Shown here one piece after another: positions 46,590-57,860 of a stretch of 64,000 nt of DNA. The translations under genes and the position numbers were made by a program. Below the pieces are notes generated by a model. The model saw nothing but the letters and a program-made list of their open reading frames with translations. It ran no database searches and was not told the DNA's origin. The first letter of the stretch is position 1. Each line of letters opens with the position of its first letter. Source of the stretch: Molossus alvarezi (Eukaryota; Chordata; Mammalia; Chiroptera; Molossidae); the NCBI GenBank assembly GCA_037176705.1, contig CM073897.1, positions 39,645,488-39,709,487 on the forward strand. Reading direction: 5' to 3'.

Positions 46590-47100
46590 GAAGAGTCTAT
46601 TTACAAACTAACCATTATTTTGAGTCTAAAGTAGAATAATACAGGGGAGACCTCCCTTCGTATAGAGTCATCTGTGTCTCTCCCAGTCATCTTGAGCTGA
46701 TCGCTCAGTTCAAGCTTCTGAGAAGAGAACCCCAGTGGCCTTTGCATCACTGCAAAAAAATGTGTGTAAATATGCTTAATAATTCTTCTTTCTGTCAGTG
46801 ATTTCAGCGAGGGCAGAAAATCTGTGTGGTTCACTGCGGTGGCCTTCCGTGCTACATAAGTATTTTCTGGATGAATAAGATGCTCTGATTGCTCAGAGAA
46901 GTAGAAGAAAACACGCAGTGAAGGTGAGAGAATGGGTGGGGAGTGATAAGAAAAATTAAAAAATAAAAGGATGTTAAGTAGCTTATAGTTCCTGGAGCTT
47001 GGGGTGTTTAACATGGGTAAAAGGATAAGAGTATAAAGTTCCATGTCATCCATCTGAAGTAAGTAAAGTATGGTATTAATGCATTTGCTTTCTCAATCAT
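46590..47100. other. Unique block with the longest open frame of the window
   Basis: The minus-strand frame 46601-47053 (150 residues) covers DNA that looks like no repeat. The protein has no recognised domain: hydrophobic N-terminal third, charged C-terminal third. In AT-rich 64 kb a frame of this size can occur by chance; no promoter, poly-A signal or splice context was seen. It may also be a conserved non-coding block. Confidence 0.25.
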
Positions 47101-47235
47101 TAACTATTTAGTACCCACTGCACGTGAAGGGTTTTTAAGTAATAAAATGACTTACCAGTTCTGATAAGTCAAAGCAAAACCTCTTATAAATGTGAATTGA
47201 TATTTCAGTTAAGGCTATACAATATGTAATTTTGA

Positions 47236-47458
47236 GCCCTGGCCAGGTGTCTCAGTTGGTTGGAGCATGGTCTCATATACGAAATGGTGGCAGGTTCGAT
47301 TCCTGGTCAGGGCACATAACTAGGTTGCAAGTTCAATCTCCACTTAGGCACATATGGGAGGCAACCCATGGATGTTTTTCTTTCTTTCTCTCACTCTCTA
47401 CGTCTTCTCTCTCTCTCTAAAAATCAAAGAAAACAAATCCTCAGGTAAGGATTTAAAA
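47236..47458 (+). mobile_element. VES SINE (divergent subtype)
   Basis: 'gccctggccaggtgtctcag', 'caggttcgattcctggtcag' (box B), CT-rich body, and the ending 'aatcctcaggtaaggattta'. The head differs from the other copies ('ttggttggagcatggtctca'). An imperfect duplication (atgtaatttt / atataattcc) may flank it. Confidence 0.88.
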
Positions 47459-47599
47459 ATATATATATAATTCCAAACTAAGATAGCAAATACAATGTAA
47501 AAATAGAAAACAAGGCTTGGAAATCTTATTATAGACTTTATATACATCCGAAACCATGTGTATGGAAAACTAGCTGCATTTCTTTTTAGCAAAAGTGAT

Positions 47600-47680
47600 C
47601 TTGTTTTCTTAGATTTCCTGTGCCTGACACCTAACACAATGCCTGGCATAAAGTCAATGCTCATTAAATGCTTCCATTTT
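47600..47680 (+). repeat. L2 LINE 3' terminus
   Basis: 'gcctgacacctaacacaatg', 'cctggcataaagtcaatgct', 'cattaaatgc' are the L2 terminal signature. Confidence 0.6.
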
Positions 47681-47751
47681 CAAATTGCATAATGAACAAG
47701 TATTCTTCTAAAAAGAGATGAGGATTATAGGAAAGAAACTCTGTTGATGTA

Positions 47752-47795
47752 GTCATCATCATCATAGTCATCATTATCATCATCATCATCTCTAT
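47752..47795. repeat. (ATC)n microsatellite
   Basis: Imperfect ATC triplet run. Confidence 0.93.
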
Positions 47796-47799
47796 CTTT

Positions 47800-48040
47800 A
47801 TTATCACACTGTCTATATTTGTTGAGTGTCATATGTAGGCTAAGTACCAAACATTGCATGATGCAATTTGCCTAAATTATCTCAAGTTATCTTCACAATC
47901 CTCCAAGGTAGGACTATGTTCCCATTTTCAGATGAGAAAAGTGATATTTAAGAAGTTACTTTTTAAAGTTGACAGCAAGATTTAGAGTCTAAAACAGAAC
48001 TGATTTATCTGATAGCAATGTCTGTCCTATGTCTACTAAA
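47800..48040 (-). repeat. MIR SINE relic
   Basis: 'tgatgcaatttgcctaaatt', 'ccaaggtaggactatgttcc', 'cccattttcagatgagaaaa' in reversed MIR order. Confidence 0.65.
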
Positions 48041-48049
48041 TCATGTGAT

Positions 48050-49400
48050 AAAATTTTAAAAAACAAATGTTTATCTCAGCTATACAAACTAATTGATTGA
48101 AAGGAAAAGCTATAAATGAGTTTTATTAGAAAGAGTAAAACACAGATATGTGGTCCTCAGATGTGCAAAACTCCATCACCCAAATGATACTCAAATTTTC
48201 AATATTGTCAGAACATTGTAATTTAATTAAATATATTAATTAATTTTAAGCACACATATATCAACATGTGGCCATTCTTTGGGGAAATGCTTTATTTTTT
48301 GTATGATATCATAGACCAGGTTCTGATGATTTGAATAGGCTACTATATTTATAATTCACAATTTTTCAATATGTCAATCAAATAATCAATTTTAAGGGAA
48401 AAAAAGTGCAACATTTCTCTATTAGATATTTAAAAAATTAAATAATCAAATGTAAATCTTCTACCATAGATTTTTTTTTACATAATGAAAAAAAGTTGGG
48501 GTTATTTTTACTTGTAATCTGTTTTTAATGAGATAAGTGAAACACTATTTAACAAAATGATCATACTCTAGCCTGTAAAGAGACATCAATACACTCCCTA
48601 TGGTCATACTAATGTGGTGATGATTTATACTTCATTTATTAAGCAACATAAAAATAGAAAATTAAAATAAATTTCTTTATGCCCCACCACTAAATTCTCC
48701 TATACATGTCATAAAAATTAAGTATGGAAGGAAATTCATAACTATATCAGAAACTGAGTTCAATTAGGGACTCATTATGAAGAAACAATGAAATTGATTT
48801 GCAACTGTATCTTTTGGGGCTTATATTTTCTAATATTAATAATAAAATTTTAAATCTGACAAGGAGAGTCATTAAAGTACTTCGTAGAAAGGGTTATTCA
48901 TTATTTCAAAAGTGTATTATCTGGAACTAATTCATTTCTGCTACCAAGATTTGTCATGTCCCAGAGATTAATGATATTGAATATAAACTAGTTGGTTGAC
49001 ATCAGTTACCATGATCCACATTCTCAGTAGATTGATGTATCATAGTATTATCCTTTTATGCCTTAAAAAGGTTCTGTATAGCAAATATTGCCTTTAGAAG
49101 GTTGGTGCCGTCTACTGTGTCAGCTGTTCCTATTGAAAGCAATTGGTCCAAGGTGGTACCATGGTGAAAATAGCTCTGAAAACACTATATAAATTAGTAC
49201 ATGTGTATGTGTGTACAGTGTAGCATGCAATTCTGGTTAGCTAATCAGTAAAGAGTCAAGATGCTCCTGGTGTAAATTCAAAGGGCTTGTAGAAGATGCC
49301 AGGTATTGTTAAGATTTTCAGCCAGCTCGCAAGATACAGATTCTATATTCAAAATCTGTGTTACTTTCAAGGATTTGACAAGAGTGTAGTCATGCCACCA
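48050..49400. other. Non-genic AT-rich sequence
   Basis: No gene and no repeat recognised. AT-rich with several 9-10 base T or A runs. A short well-balanced segment at 49090-49165 ('gttggtgccgtctactgtgt') looks unique. Confidence 0.45.
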
Positions 49401-49960
49401 TCTTCACATGTGATAGTTTTCCATTTGTATTCCCCAAAACTTCATGGCTTAATATCTCCCATTTATTATCCACTAGTTCTGTATAGCAGAAGTCCAGCAT
49501 AATGCAGCTAGGTTCTCTGCTCAAGTCTCCCAAAGCTGAAATCAAGGTGTCAGCTAGACTGCAGTTATTGTATTGCCTGGGGCTCAGAGTCCTCTTCCAA
49601 GGTCAAGTAATTCTGCTAATTGGCAGAATTGAAGCCTTCTTATGCTTTCCACATGGTTCTCTCCATTTTCAAGTCAACAACATGGTGTTGAGTTTTCTCA
49701 TAATCTCTCTTAGGTCCCCTTCTGCCTTCTTCCTTTATTTTTTAAAGGATTTATATAATTATATCACACTTACCCAGACAATCCAGGATAATCTTCCTAT
49801 TGTAAAACTAGTTAATCAGTCATCTTAATTACATATGCAAAGTCTCTGTTGCCATGTAAGGAAACAGAGCAGGGAAGTAATATTAGGGTGGCAAAGATCT
49901 CAGGCCAAAGTACTGCCTCCCACAACCAGAAACTAGAAACTGCAATTCAAGGTCAGAGAC
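49400..49960. repeat. Old repeat-like sequence, family unassigned
   Basis: 'tagttctgtatagcagaagt', 'ggttctctgctcaagtctcc' and 'ctgaaatcaaggtgtcagct' have the cadence of an antisense old LTR-type mammalian repeat, but I cannot name it. The 108-residue plus frame at 49502-49828 lies over it and is not called as a gene. Confidence 0.4.
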
Positions 49961-50039
49961 AAGTTAAAGAAAATTTAAAAAGAATGTCTGTTATTTACAC
50001 AATAATCATTTGGAAGTTTTTTCTAGTATAATAATTTAG

Positions 50040-51270
50040 AAAAAATAAAATGTATCTACAGGAAAATTAACTTTAAAATTCTGTAAGTTTAAAGAATACA
50101 TATATTAATTATTGTTTTTAAGTATATTGGCATAAATTGAAGATCAAGGCTAAAAAGATATAGAGAATGTTAAAATCTAATTTTGCAGAGTGAGAAAATG
50201 TAACTCAAGTCACAATGTAGCTTTCATGAAAAAATAAGAGACTTTCAAAGTTTTCATAAAATCTTGAGTGACACATGTACTGTGTGGATAAGTAAAAGGG
50301 AGGGTTGCATTGGAGCGTTTGTGATGTTTGAGGCTGTGTCCATTCACACTCAGTGGCAGCACATCTGGCTAGAAGCTGGTGGAATCATCAGTAGAAATAT
50401 GTGGCCAAGATTAGGCTCTGACGTAGTGTATGTTTTGTCTCCCTCAACTCTTTGAAAATAATGTTAATGCTAATTCTTTAGTTCATACCATTAAAAAAAG
50501 TAATTGAAAGGCTGAATATGTTCTTTCATGAAATGCCTTTAAAAATGTAGAAAGTAAATGCCAAGTTTTACATTCATCTGCATTTTATTCAATCTGACAA
50601 CTGCAAATGGGAGTAAAAGAATCTCCGAATTTTGATTAAAGTATAAATGCATCTAAATTATTATTATTATCAGTTGAGATTGTTGACAATGTAATTCATA
50701 CCAGATAAGACACTGGAGTTTTTAAATCTGCATCGTATTGAGTGCATGCTGTGTGAAATGCAATTCATTTTAATTTGACCAAATTTTTCCATGAAAATTC
50801 TATATATGGTAGTGGACAAAGAGATACTTATACTTTAAAGTAAAACAGTTCAGAGTGTTTTATTAAAGCATATTGAAAATAAAGCCAGTCTTTTTCCCAA
50901 AAAGCAAAACTATTTTATAGACTGCAATCTTAAATTTATATAGTTATTTTTTTACAGTATTCACCTGTAGGAATAAAAGAACTACAAATAAAACAAAGAT
51001 GAGATACTAATACCTACTAGAATATTAAAAAATTATAATAGGTTGACTGTTTCAATACTTTAATAAATGTAATTGATTTATGTTCAATATTTATTACTAT
51101 TTAATAAAATAAATGTTGTAGTTCTAAATATTTAATAAAATAAATTTTGTTTTATATGAATATTCAATATCTATATATAGTATACAATATGAAAATACAA
51201 TACAATAAAACATCAATATTCATATTTAACATTACCGAGTGGAGGTAAAGATGTAGAGCAATTATAACTG
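50040..51270. other. Non-genic, AT-rich; possible conserved core
   Basis: AT-rich. At 50560-50780 unique sequence with TAAT/ATTA words ('cattttaatttgaccaaatt') might be a conserved element. At 51099-51116 and 51128-51145 a direct repeat of 'tatttaataaaataaat' occurs. Confidence 0.35.
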
Positions 51271-51279
51271 ACTTGTGTC

Positions 51280-51739
51280 ATAGAGTAAAATGGTGCAGTC
51301 AATTAGGAAAATTGTTTGACACTAGTTATTAAAGCTGACCGACAGATTTACTGTTAGATGTAGCTGATCCAACTGAAATCCACGCGGATGCCAAAACCAT
51401 GGGCAGATATGCTCATAGCATCACTGTTGCTAAAAGCCAAATACTGAAGCACCCATCAGCATTGGAATGTGTAATTAAGTTATAGTAGATTTATGTATTA
51501 CTTGAATGCAGACAATAAAAATAAATAAACAAAATATTTTTTAAATTCATAAGAATGAATGTCACAAACATAAATTTGAACAATAAAGTGAAACAAAATA
51601 ACACATTCAGTATGATTTAATTTTCATAAAATTCAAGTATAGGCAAAGCTAATATATAGTTTTAAAAATGCTGGAAGAGTAGTTATCTTTAACCATGGGT
51701 TTTGACTAGCAGAGGGGATACAGAGGTGCTTCTGAAAAG

Positions 51740-51741
<2 letters not shown>
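51280..51741 (+). mobile_element. Old L1 LINE, ORF2 end
   Basis: Worn plus-strand L1: 'atgctcatagcatcactgtt', 'gctaaaagccaaatactgaa', 'cccatcagcattggaatgtg', 'tatgatttaattttcataaa'. It probably continues at 52004-52270 beyond the microsatellite and the Tigger-like element. Confidence 0.65.

Positions 51742-51786
<45 letters not shown>
51742..51786. repeat. (CA)n microsatellite
   Basis: About 22 uninterrupted CA units, directly adjacent to the left end of the Tigger-like element. The short frame at 51702-51884 includes its Thr-His run and is not a gene. Confidence 0.97.
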
Positions 51787-51788
<2 letters not shown>

Positions 51789-52003
51789 TTGCCCTATGTA
51801 CCCCTGGGTTTTGCATCTCTGGATTTAACTAACATCGGATCCAAATCATTATTTCAGTCTTCTGTTGGAAATCTACAGATGTAGAAGGCTGACAATGTGA
51901 GTTGTTCTATACCATTTTATAAAAGGGACTTGAGCATCCATGAATTTGTATATGAAGGGAGTCCTGGAATCAATTCAGTCCACCGTGGACACTGAGGGAC
52001 AGT
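51785..52003 (+). mobile_element. Tigger-type (MER2-like) DNA transposon, internally deleted
   Basis: Left end 'tttgccctatgtacccctgg' and right end 'cgtggacactgagggacagt' are imperfect inverted repeats of the MER2/Tigger kind; interior phrases 'gggttttgcatctctggatt' and 'aagggacttgagcatccatg' agree. Followed by TA, the expected Tc1/mariner-type target. At about 220 bp it has lost interior sequence. It interrupts an L1 3' end. Confidence 0.78.
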
Positions 52004-52272
52004 TGTATAAATAAATATACATAATGCTACATCTGATCCATAGATAAAAAATGAAAGATGAGTGGATGTCAGGGGGATATAAAGTACAGCACAGGGAATA
52101 TTGTCAATAATACTGTTAATAACTATTACTAGGTATGGTGTCAGATGGGTATTAGACTTATCAGGATCATCACTTCATAAGTTAGATGAATGTCTAATCA
52201 TTGTGTTGTACACCTGAAACTAATATAATATTGTATGTCAACTGTGATTTAAAAAGTAATAAAAAGATGAGT
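52004..52272 (+). mobile_element. L1 3'UTR end
   Basis: 'atataaagtacagcacaggg', 'tgtgttgtacacctgaaact', 'aatataatattgtatgtcaa' and an A-rich tail form the 3' end of an older L1. A sister copy lies at 62525-62712. Confidence 0.85.
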
Positions 52273-52384
52273 GGATAGATGGGTAATGGGTGAATGGTTG
52301 AAAAGATTAAAATGTAAATATAGATACTATTAGGGTAGAGTTGGAAGAGGCTATGATTTAAATACCTTAGAAGTTTTTAAAATA

Positions 52385-52585
52385 TGTTTTATTGATTTTT
52401 TAAAGAGAGAAGAAGGGAGAGATAGAAACATCTATGTGAGAGAGAAACATTGATTGGCTGCCTCCCACACACTCCCTGCTGGGGATCGGGTCCTCAACCC
52501 CGGCATGTGCCCTGACTGGGAATCGAACCGGGACCTCTCAGTCCATGGGATGACACTCAGTCCACTAAGCCACACCAACCTGCCT
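52385..52585 (-). mobile_element. VES SINE (short form)
   Basis: 'ttattgattttttaaagaga', GA-rich body, 'ctgactgggaatcgaaccgg' (reversed box B), 'actaagccacaccaacc' (reversed box A). The target duplication is not clear. Confidence 0.92.
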
Positions 52586-52639
52586 GCCTTACACATTTTT
52601 AAAACCAGTCTATTAATCTCCCTTTTCATTCAATCATTG

Positions 52640-53095
52640 GTTCATTCACCATTCATTGAATACATTAATCTATCACTTAATCAAACATTTTATTGATTCT
52701 ACTGCATGGCAGGCTTGGAGCTGGAATAGGTCACACAGGCAAGAAAGAGTCTGTGCTCACAAACTTTACAGTACAGTGGGAAAGACAGACAGTGAAATAG
52801 TAAATTAAAAAATATAAGAAAATTGCATTATTTATGTTAAAAATAAAAATAAAGTGATGAGATAAAGTATAATATGGTAAGACCTATTGACAGAAGACTG
52901 CTTTGAACAGATAACCTCTGCACTAATATCCAAAGGATATGAATGAACCAGTACTCCCAGCCAAGAAAATCATAAGCAATTAAGGGTCATAAAATGTACT
53001 CTCTATAAAACAGAGAGAAGACAGTGTGGTCAGTGCCTAGTGAGTGAAGGAGAAGGTGGTATGAGATATATTGGGAAATGTAAACCGCTTGTCCC
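52640..53095 (+). repeat. Ancient dispersed repeat, family unassigned
   Basis: 'tactgcatggcaggcttgga', 'gctcacaaactttacagtac', 'gtgggaaagacagacagtga' and 'gagagaagacagtgtggtca' in order; a long copy of the old repeat class seen at 7440 and 55800. Confidence 0.5.
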
Positions 53096-53160
53096 TGGCC
53101 TCATATGCTTTTGAGATATCCGTATGTTAATCTATGAATAATGTAAAGTAATATGACAAC

Positions 53161-53357
53161 TGTCTTAATCTGTTTGGGCTGTTATAACAAAATACCAGAC
53201 CAGATGATTTATAAATAACAGAGATTTGTTTCTCATTGAAGTGTGAGATCATGGTGGCAGGATGGTCTGGTGAAGGGGTGAGGGCCCTCGTCTAAGACAG
53301 AATTCTCCTTTTAGCTTCACGTGGCAGAAGGACCCAAGAGAGCGCTCTCTGGCCTCT
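53161..53357 (-). mobile_element. MaLR LTR (MLT1/MST type), right-hand part
   Basis: Antisense solo-LTR relic of the ERVL-MaLR group: 'tctgtttgggctgttataac', 'aaaataccagaccagatgat', 'tcacgtggcagaaggaccca', 'gcgctctctggcctct'. It breaks at 53357 and resumes at 53973 after an insert. Non-coding. Confidence 0.78.
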
Positions 53358-53972
53358 AAAAAATAACAACAAGCTTTAAACTCGTTCAGAGAATACATGG
53401 TATCACTTCACATATATATCATTCTTAGAGCTTCATTTATACATTGTTCCTTTACAAAGTGTATCAAGTGTAACACAATCTGATAAAGACATTCATTCAC
53501 TAAAATAGCATTGTACCTACTCAGTTCTTCAAAACACCTCTTATATGTGTGCTTTACACATTGTATTAAATATAGACAAGTTTAAGGAACACATTATGTC
53601 ATTGGAATTATATTACCCAGATGCAATGAAATTCAAGATGCTTAGAAATATATTTTTATACATGTGACTTTAGGTAGTGAAATTCATGCATCATAGTATT
53701 GTGCTGAATGTATCTGTCATTGATATAACATATTTATAAACAGGTTCAAATAGCATTGTCAGAAATATCTTGTATACATGTGCACTTAAAAGTGTATTAT
53801 AGGTGGCGCAGTGTGGGGAACACATTTATTTACTTAAATAACACTGTAAGTATTCACGTATCTACCATTCACATGATCATCTTTTATACATGTGCCTTTA
53901 GGGAGTGCATTTATGCAGCACAGACTGGGGTGAATGCATTCAGTCACTGAAATAACCAGGTATTGATTGTCA
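53358..53972. repeat. 615-bp insert of degenerate ~112-bp tandem repeats
   Basis: Five units begin near 53434, 53538, 53653, 53769 and 53881 (spacings 104, 115, 116, 112). Shared words: 'ttttatacatgtg', 'ctttagggagtgcattt' and '…gaatg.att…tcact.aaataac'. The last three units align best (about 70-75% by eye). The block interrupts the MaLR LTR and is bounded by the 7-bp direct repeat ggcctct (53351-53357 and 53973-53979). There are no terminal inverted repeats and no A-tail. I do not recognise the family. Confidence 0.75.
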
Positions 53973-54120
53973 GGCCTCTTACATCAGGGCACTAATCTCA
54001 TTCATGAGGGCTCTGCCCTCATCACCTAATGATCTCCAAAGGCCCATTACCTTTGGGGTTAGGGCACGGCACATACATCTCAGGGGGATATAAACATTTA
54101 GATCACAGCAACAACAAAGC
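53973..54120 (-). mobile_element. MaLR LTR, left-hand remainder
   Basis: 'cagggcactaatctcattca', 'tgagggctctgccctcatca', 'tttggggttagggcacggca' continue the LTR from 53357 without loss, which shows the interval between them was inserted. Confidence 0.78.
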
Positions 54121-54272
54121 TACTTTGAGGCTATAACAGCTGGTAAGTTGTGACTTTTAATTTCTTTCTTGCCCCAGTTGTGATTGATTGACTCAGCCAC
54201 TGGCTGAAAGGGAGTAAGCCTGCACTTAGCAGGCGTCACCAACTCCAGCTCTCAATTAATAAAGGTGAAACA

Positions 54273-54451
54273 ATGTTTCTCAGCCTTGACTGTTCATTAG
54301 AATCTCCTGGGGAATTTTTAAAAACCCAGCTGCCCAGGTCCTATCCAAAACCAATGAAATCATAATCCCTGTAATTGGGAAACAAGAATTTATATTTTTA
54401 ATTTCCCCACATAATTCCCATGTGTAGCAAGTCTGAGAACCACTGAGTTAA
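54273..54451 (+). mobile_element. MER5-like hAT-Charlie element
   Basis: 'aatgtttctcagccttgact', 'gttcattagaatctcctggg', 'aatttatatttttaatttcc' and the right terminus 'aagtctgagaaccactg'. The ends are imperfect inverted repeats. Weak 8-bp flanks (aggtgaaa / agttaaag). Confidence 0.8.
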
Positions 54452-54703
54452 AGGTTGACAACCTTCACAAGGCTGTTAAGAGAGTTCGATTAGGTCATCT
54501 GTGTGATGCCTCTAAGCACTGGCTCTTCTAAACATAACTCTACCAGCTACAGTACTGCAATAAGAGTGTTCTGGAACTCTTGGAGGATTTTCTGATTTTT
54601 CTGCTTGACCACACCTACATGGCATTGACCTAAACGCCTGCCCTGGTGGATCCACTATAGAGCATACTTCAAAGATCTATTTCCTTAAAAATAATTTTCC
54701 AAT

Positions 54704-54938
54704 CCTGGCTGGTTTTGCTCAGTGGTTAGAGTGTCTGGCCATGGACTGAAGGGTCTCGGGTTCAATGCCAGTCAAGGGCACATACCTGGGTTGCAGGTTC
54801 GATGCCCTTCCCGGGGCCGTGCGGAAGGCAACCAATCCATGTGTCTCTCTCACATGGATGTTTCTCTCTCCCTCCCTCCCTTACACTCTCTCTAATAATC
54901 AATGGAAAAAATATTCTCGGGTGAGGAGTAAAAAAAAG
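54704..54938 (+). mobile_element. VES SINE (long form)
   Basis: 'cctggctggttttgctcagt', 'gggttcaatgccagtcaagg' (box B), CT-rich body and 'tattctcgggtgaggagtaa' ending with A tail. The frame inside is SINE sequence. Confidence 0.93.
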
Positions 54939-55304
54939 ATTTTGCAGATGTCTACTCCAAGGTTAGAAAAGAAAGAGAAGGTTCTCATACATGACAGCTA
55001 AGGAAATTTTCAATGTCAACTTTACACTAAACTTTTCAGAATTGTATGTCTGAAATTAAATAAGTAGGTGAAACTTCAGCTCAAAGGGACTGAGTCAGAA
55101 TCAGCAAGCATGGGACTATTACCAAGAGAGTTATGACAAAATTAGTGAGAACTAGGTGTCAGTTGAGTAATTTTATTTTTATTTCATATTCAAATACAAT
55201 GTTCTGTTTTAAGAACTATGCAACGTGGTTAAAGGGCATTTTAACTTTAAATGTAATTCAGAAACCTAAAATTCCTTATATTCATTTGTCAAATCACTAA
55301 CTCT

Positions 55305-55441
55305 CCCCCCCCCCAATATTCCATTCCATAGCAGATTTGGTGATAACAATGAAACAGAGAGAGAAAGGTACCCATAGAAAATAAAAATAGAATCCTGAAA
55401 TGCCATTCAATTCTTTTCTCTTACAAAGTTGGGGGGGGGGG
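55305..55441. repeat. C10 and G11 homopolymer pair
   Basis: A C10 run at 55305-55314 and a G11 run at 55431-55441 lie 116 bp apart on the same strand and are mutually complementary. Each alone is ordinary; the pairing is uncommon. Confidence 0.9.
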
Positions 55442-55799
55442 CGGAGAAGAAGAAACAACTTAAACAAGGGGTAAGAGGTATATGTAGATAGAGTGAGAAT
55501 TTTTGCATTCATATTTGAAAGATCAGTTTATAGATCTGTCTACAGGGTTTAGATAAAGACAGATAACCAAAATTTTGTAGTGAATTACAACTACCCAGAA
55601 ATCAGCCTGTCATTCTTGTGAGGAGGAAATGACAGAGCCATCCTATGAACATGTTGTCCAAATGCTTCTCCCCTTTTACAGGACAGGAAAGAATGACTGA
55701 ACTTCCTTTAGTCCGAGGCTATCGCAGAGATGACGGGAGGCACAAAAAGTAAGAGTAGAGGGGTGGACATAAGCCGGGTAGGAACCTGAGGTCCCAGAA

Positions 55800-56540
55800 G
55801 ATGAAAACAGGAGTCTTTCAGTATCACCCAGTACTTAGGAAACACCAACTATATGTTGGGAACTGGGGAGCAAAGAGTGAATAAAACAAAATAGGACTTT
55901 GTCTTCCCAGAACATATAATCTAGTAATGACTACAATGAAGTGTGAGATACTGCACACTGCTGTGGTGAATACACTTAACCCGGGAGGCTAAAGAAGGCT
56001 TCACAGGAAAGAAACTTTAAGATGAAATCTAAAAAGCAAGAAGTAAGTACTCACCCAGAAAGGGAAGAAGGTAGAGAGGCGTGTTTTACCTAAAGAGAAA
56101 AGAATGTATGAAGACTCAGTGATGAGAGAAAACAGGCTCACCGGAGGGACTGAACAATTTTGGGATGGCCTGAATGGGAGGAAGAGGAAGAGCATCGTTC
56201 CAAGGCATGCTGCAGAAGTAAAACGGAGAGGAGACTATAACAGTGCCTGGTCAAGGAGTTTATGTCAGAGTCAGATTTGTATTCTGGAAAAAAGCCATTC
56301 TGGCTATAATGTACAAAAGAATTGGAGAGGGAGGGATGTGAAGGAGGGCTGAGATGGGACATGCTTGAGGGATCTGGGGCAGAGGTAAAGGTGGCTTGGA
56401 TCAGAATGGAGAACAATGGGCAGATGTGAAGGATCGTTTAGAGAGAAAGTGGATGACCTAGTGACTACCTGGATATACAGAGAAAGGCAGAAGTAAAGAA
56501 TGATTCTCAAGGATCTTTCTAGAGCAGCTGGAGTACACTG
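55800..56540 (+). repeat. Ancient dispersed repeat, long copy, family unassigned
   Basis: Phrase order over 700 bp: 'caccaactatatgttgggaa', 'tttgtcttcccagaacatat', 'aaggcttcacaggaaagaaa', 'gccattctggctataatgta', 'gaatgattctcaaggatctt'. The fullest copy of the old repeat class in the window. Overlapping frames on both strands (56001-56510) are by-products. Confidence 0.55.
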
Positions 56541-56559
56541 GTTATCAGGTTTAAGTAGT

Positions 56560-56825
56560 CAGACTAATTGCGGGACCCGCCACTAATGCCCCAAGTTCAG
56601 AGGGAATTCCTCACGGAGTTAGGAAATAATTGAGAAACCGGGTGCTTCTTTTTGATACTCTGCCTTTCTCACTGAGTTGTGTGGACCGAGTGAAATAGTC
56701 CATATGAGAACTTGTGCACTCTACACCACTGTGGATGTAAGACATCATGCTAGTTCAACAATTCGACAAGATCTGTCCTGTTTGAATTCAGTGAACAGAA
56801 GTGTAAAAGCTGGGTGTCTCCCTCT
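56560..56825. other. Unique non-genic sequence
   Basis: Several CpGs ('attgcgggacccgccactaa') and no named repeat. No gene evidence. Confidence 0.35.
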
Positions 56826-57150
56826 CTTAGTCAGTTTGGGCTGCTATAACAGAATACCACAGGCCAGGTGATTGAAAGACTGTAGACATTTATTTTTCAC
56901 TGCTCCGGATGTTAGGAAGTTGAAGAGCAAGGTGCTGGCAGATTTGGTGTCTGGTGACAGTGTGGTTTCTAGATGCCCTTTCTCTCCCTTTTATAAGGGC
57001 ACTAATACCATTCATGAGGACTCCACCCTTATGACCCAGATACCTCCCTAAAACCCCACCTCCAAATGCCATCACTTTGACGATTAGATTTCACTATATG
57101 AATTCGGAGGGAGGGGTGGCAGAAACATTCACTTTGTAATACTACCCAAG
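56826..57150 (-). mobile_element. MaLR LTR (MLT1/MST type)
   Basis: Antisense solo LTR, uninterrupted sister of the one at 53161: 'tcagtttgggctgctataac', 'cagatttggtgtctggtgac', 'ttataagggcactaatacca', 'cactatatgaattcggaggg'. It gives the reference order that exposes the insert in the other copy. Confidence 0.8.
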
Positions 57151-57159
57151 GGAAGAGAC

Positions 57160-57860
57160 TGAACATTGGCTTATGATTTTACTCTGGTTCCAGATAGAAC
57201 ATGCTATGAATTTGAACTCGCTGTATCTTGGCAGATTTGTGGGTGTGGAGAGATCAAGAATGTTCACATCAGCCCTAATAGGCATTGAATGATGATCAGC
57301 AAAAGCAAGTTCAGATACCAACAGTCAGTGGGACGGGCATGCTCAGAAGTAAGTAAGTAAGGCTAATCCTGCAGGCTGAAGGCCTTGCGTTTCTGTAAGA
57401 TATTAGAGCCGGGAATAATTGGGCAGATAAACAAGGTAATGCAAGTCAGTTTAAGACCCTAGCAAAGGGAGACTGTGGAGGAGAAGAGAATGAACTATTC
57501 TGTAAATTTGGTAATGATCACTAATGTGCCAGGGAAGGCTAATAGTTTTGGAATTTAGGTTCAATGCTCATTAGGGAAATTACCATGTCAAATTCAAATT
57601 TAAGGAAAGTAACGCATCCTAACATCTTTACCAATGAGGAGAAGATTTTTAAAATTACACAGGATTTCTCTCACACATGTTTTGGGGCTTGATTTTGTAA
57701 GCTACAGAAGAATATTTTCACCATCCCAAGTCAGTTGCACCGTGTTTATGGAAAAGGTGATTTGGAGTATCTTGGGCTGGCACATGTGAACCATGAGAAT
57801 AAAATGCATCAGTAGTGGGATGTGTTCGTTTTGTGTTCTACTTCTGTGCTTACGAATTTG
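57160..57860. other. Unique non-genic sequence
   Basis: No gene and no named repeat. An 'aagtaagtaagtaag' run lies at about 57347-57361. Confidence 0.4.

Noticed and set aside
49502..49828. 108-residue plus-strand frame
   Set aside because: Lies over repeat-like DNA with the cadence of an antisense old LTR; hydrophobic only because the DNA is T-rich.
51702..51884. Frame with a Thr-His run as a repeat protein
   Set aside because: Translation of a (CA)n microsatellite next to a Tigger-like relic.
53161..54120. Internal proviral genes next to the MaLR LTR
   Set aside because: Only LTR sequence is present; the interrupting block is tandem repeat DNA without viral coding features.
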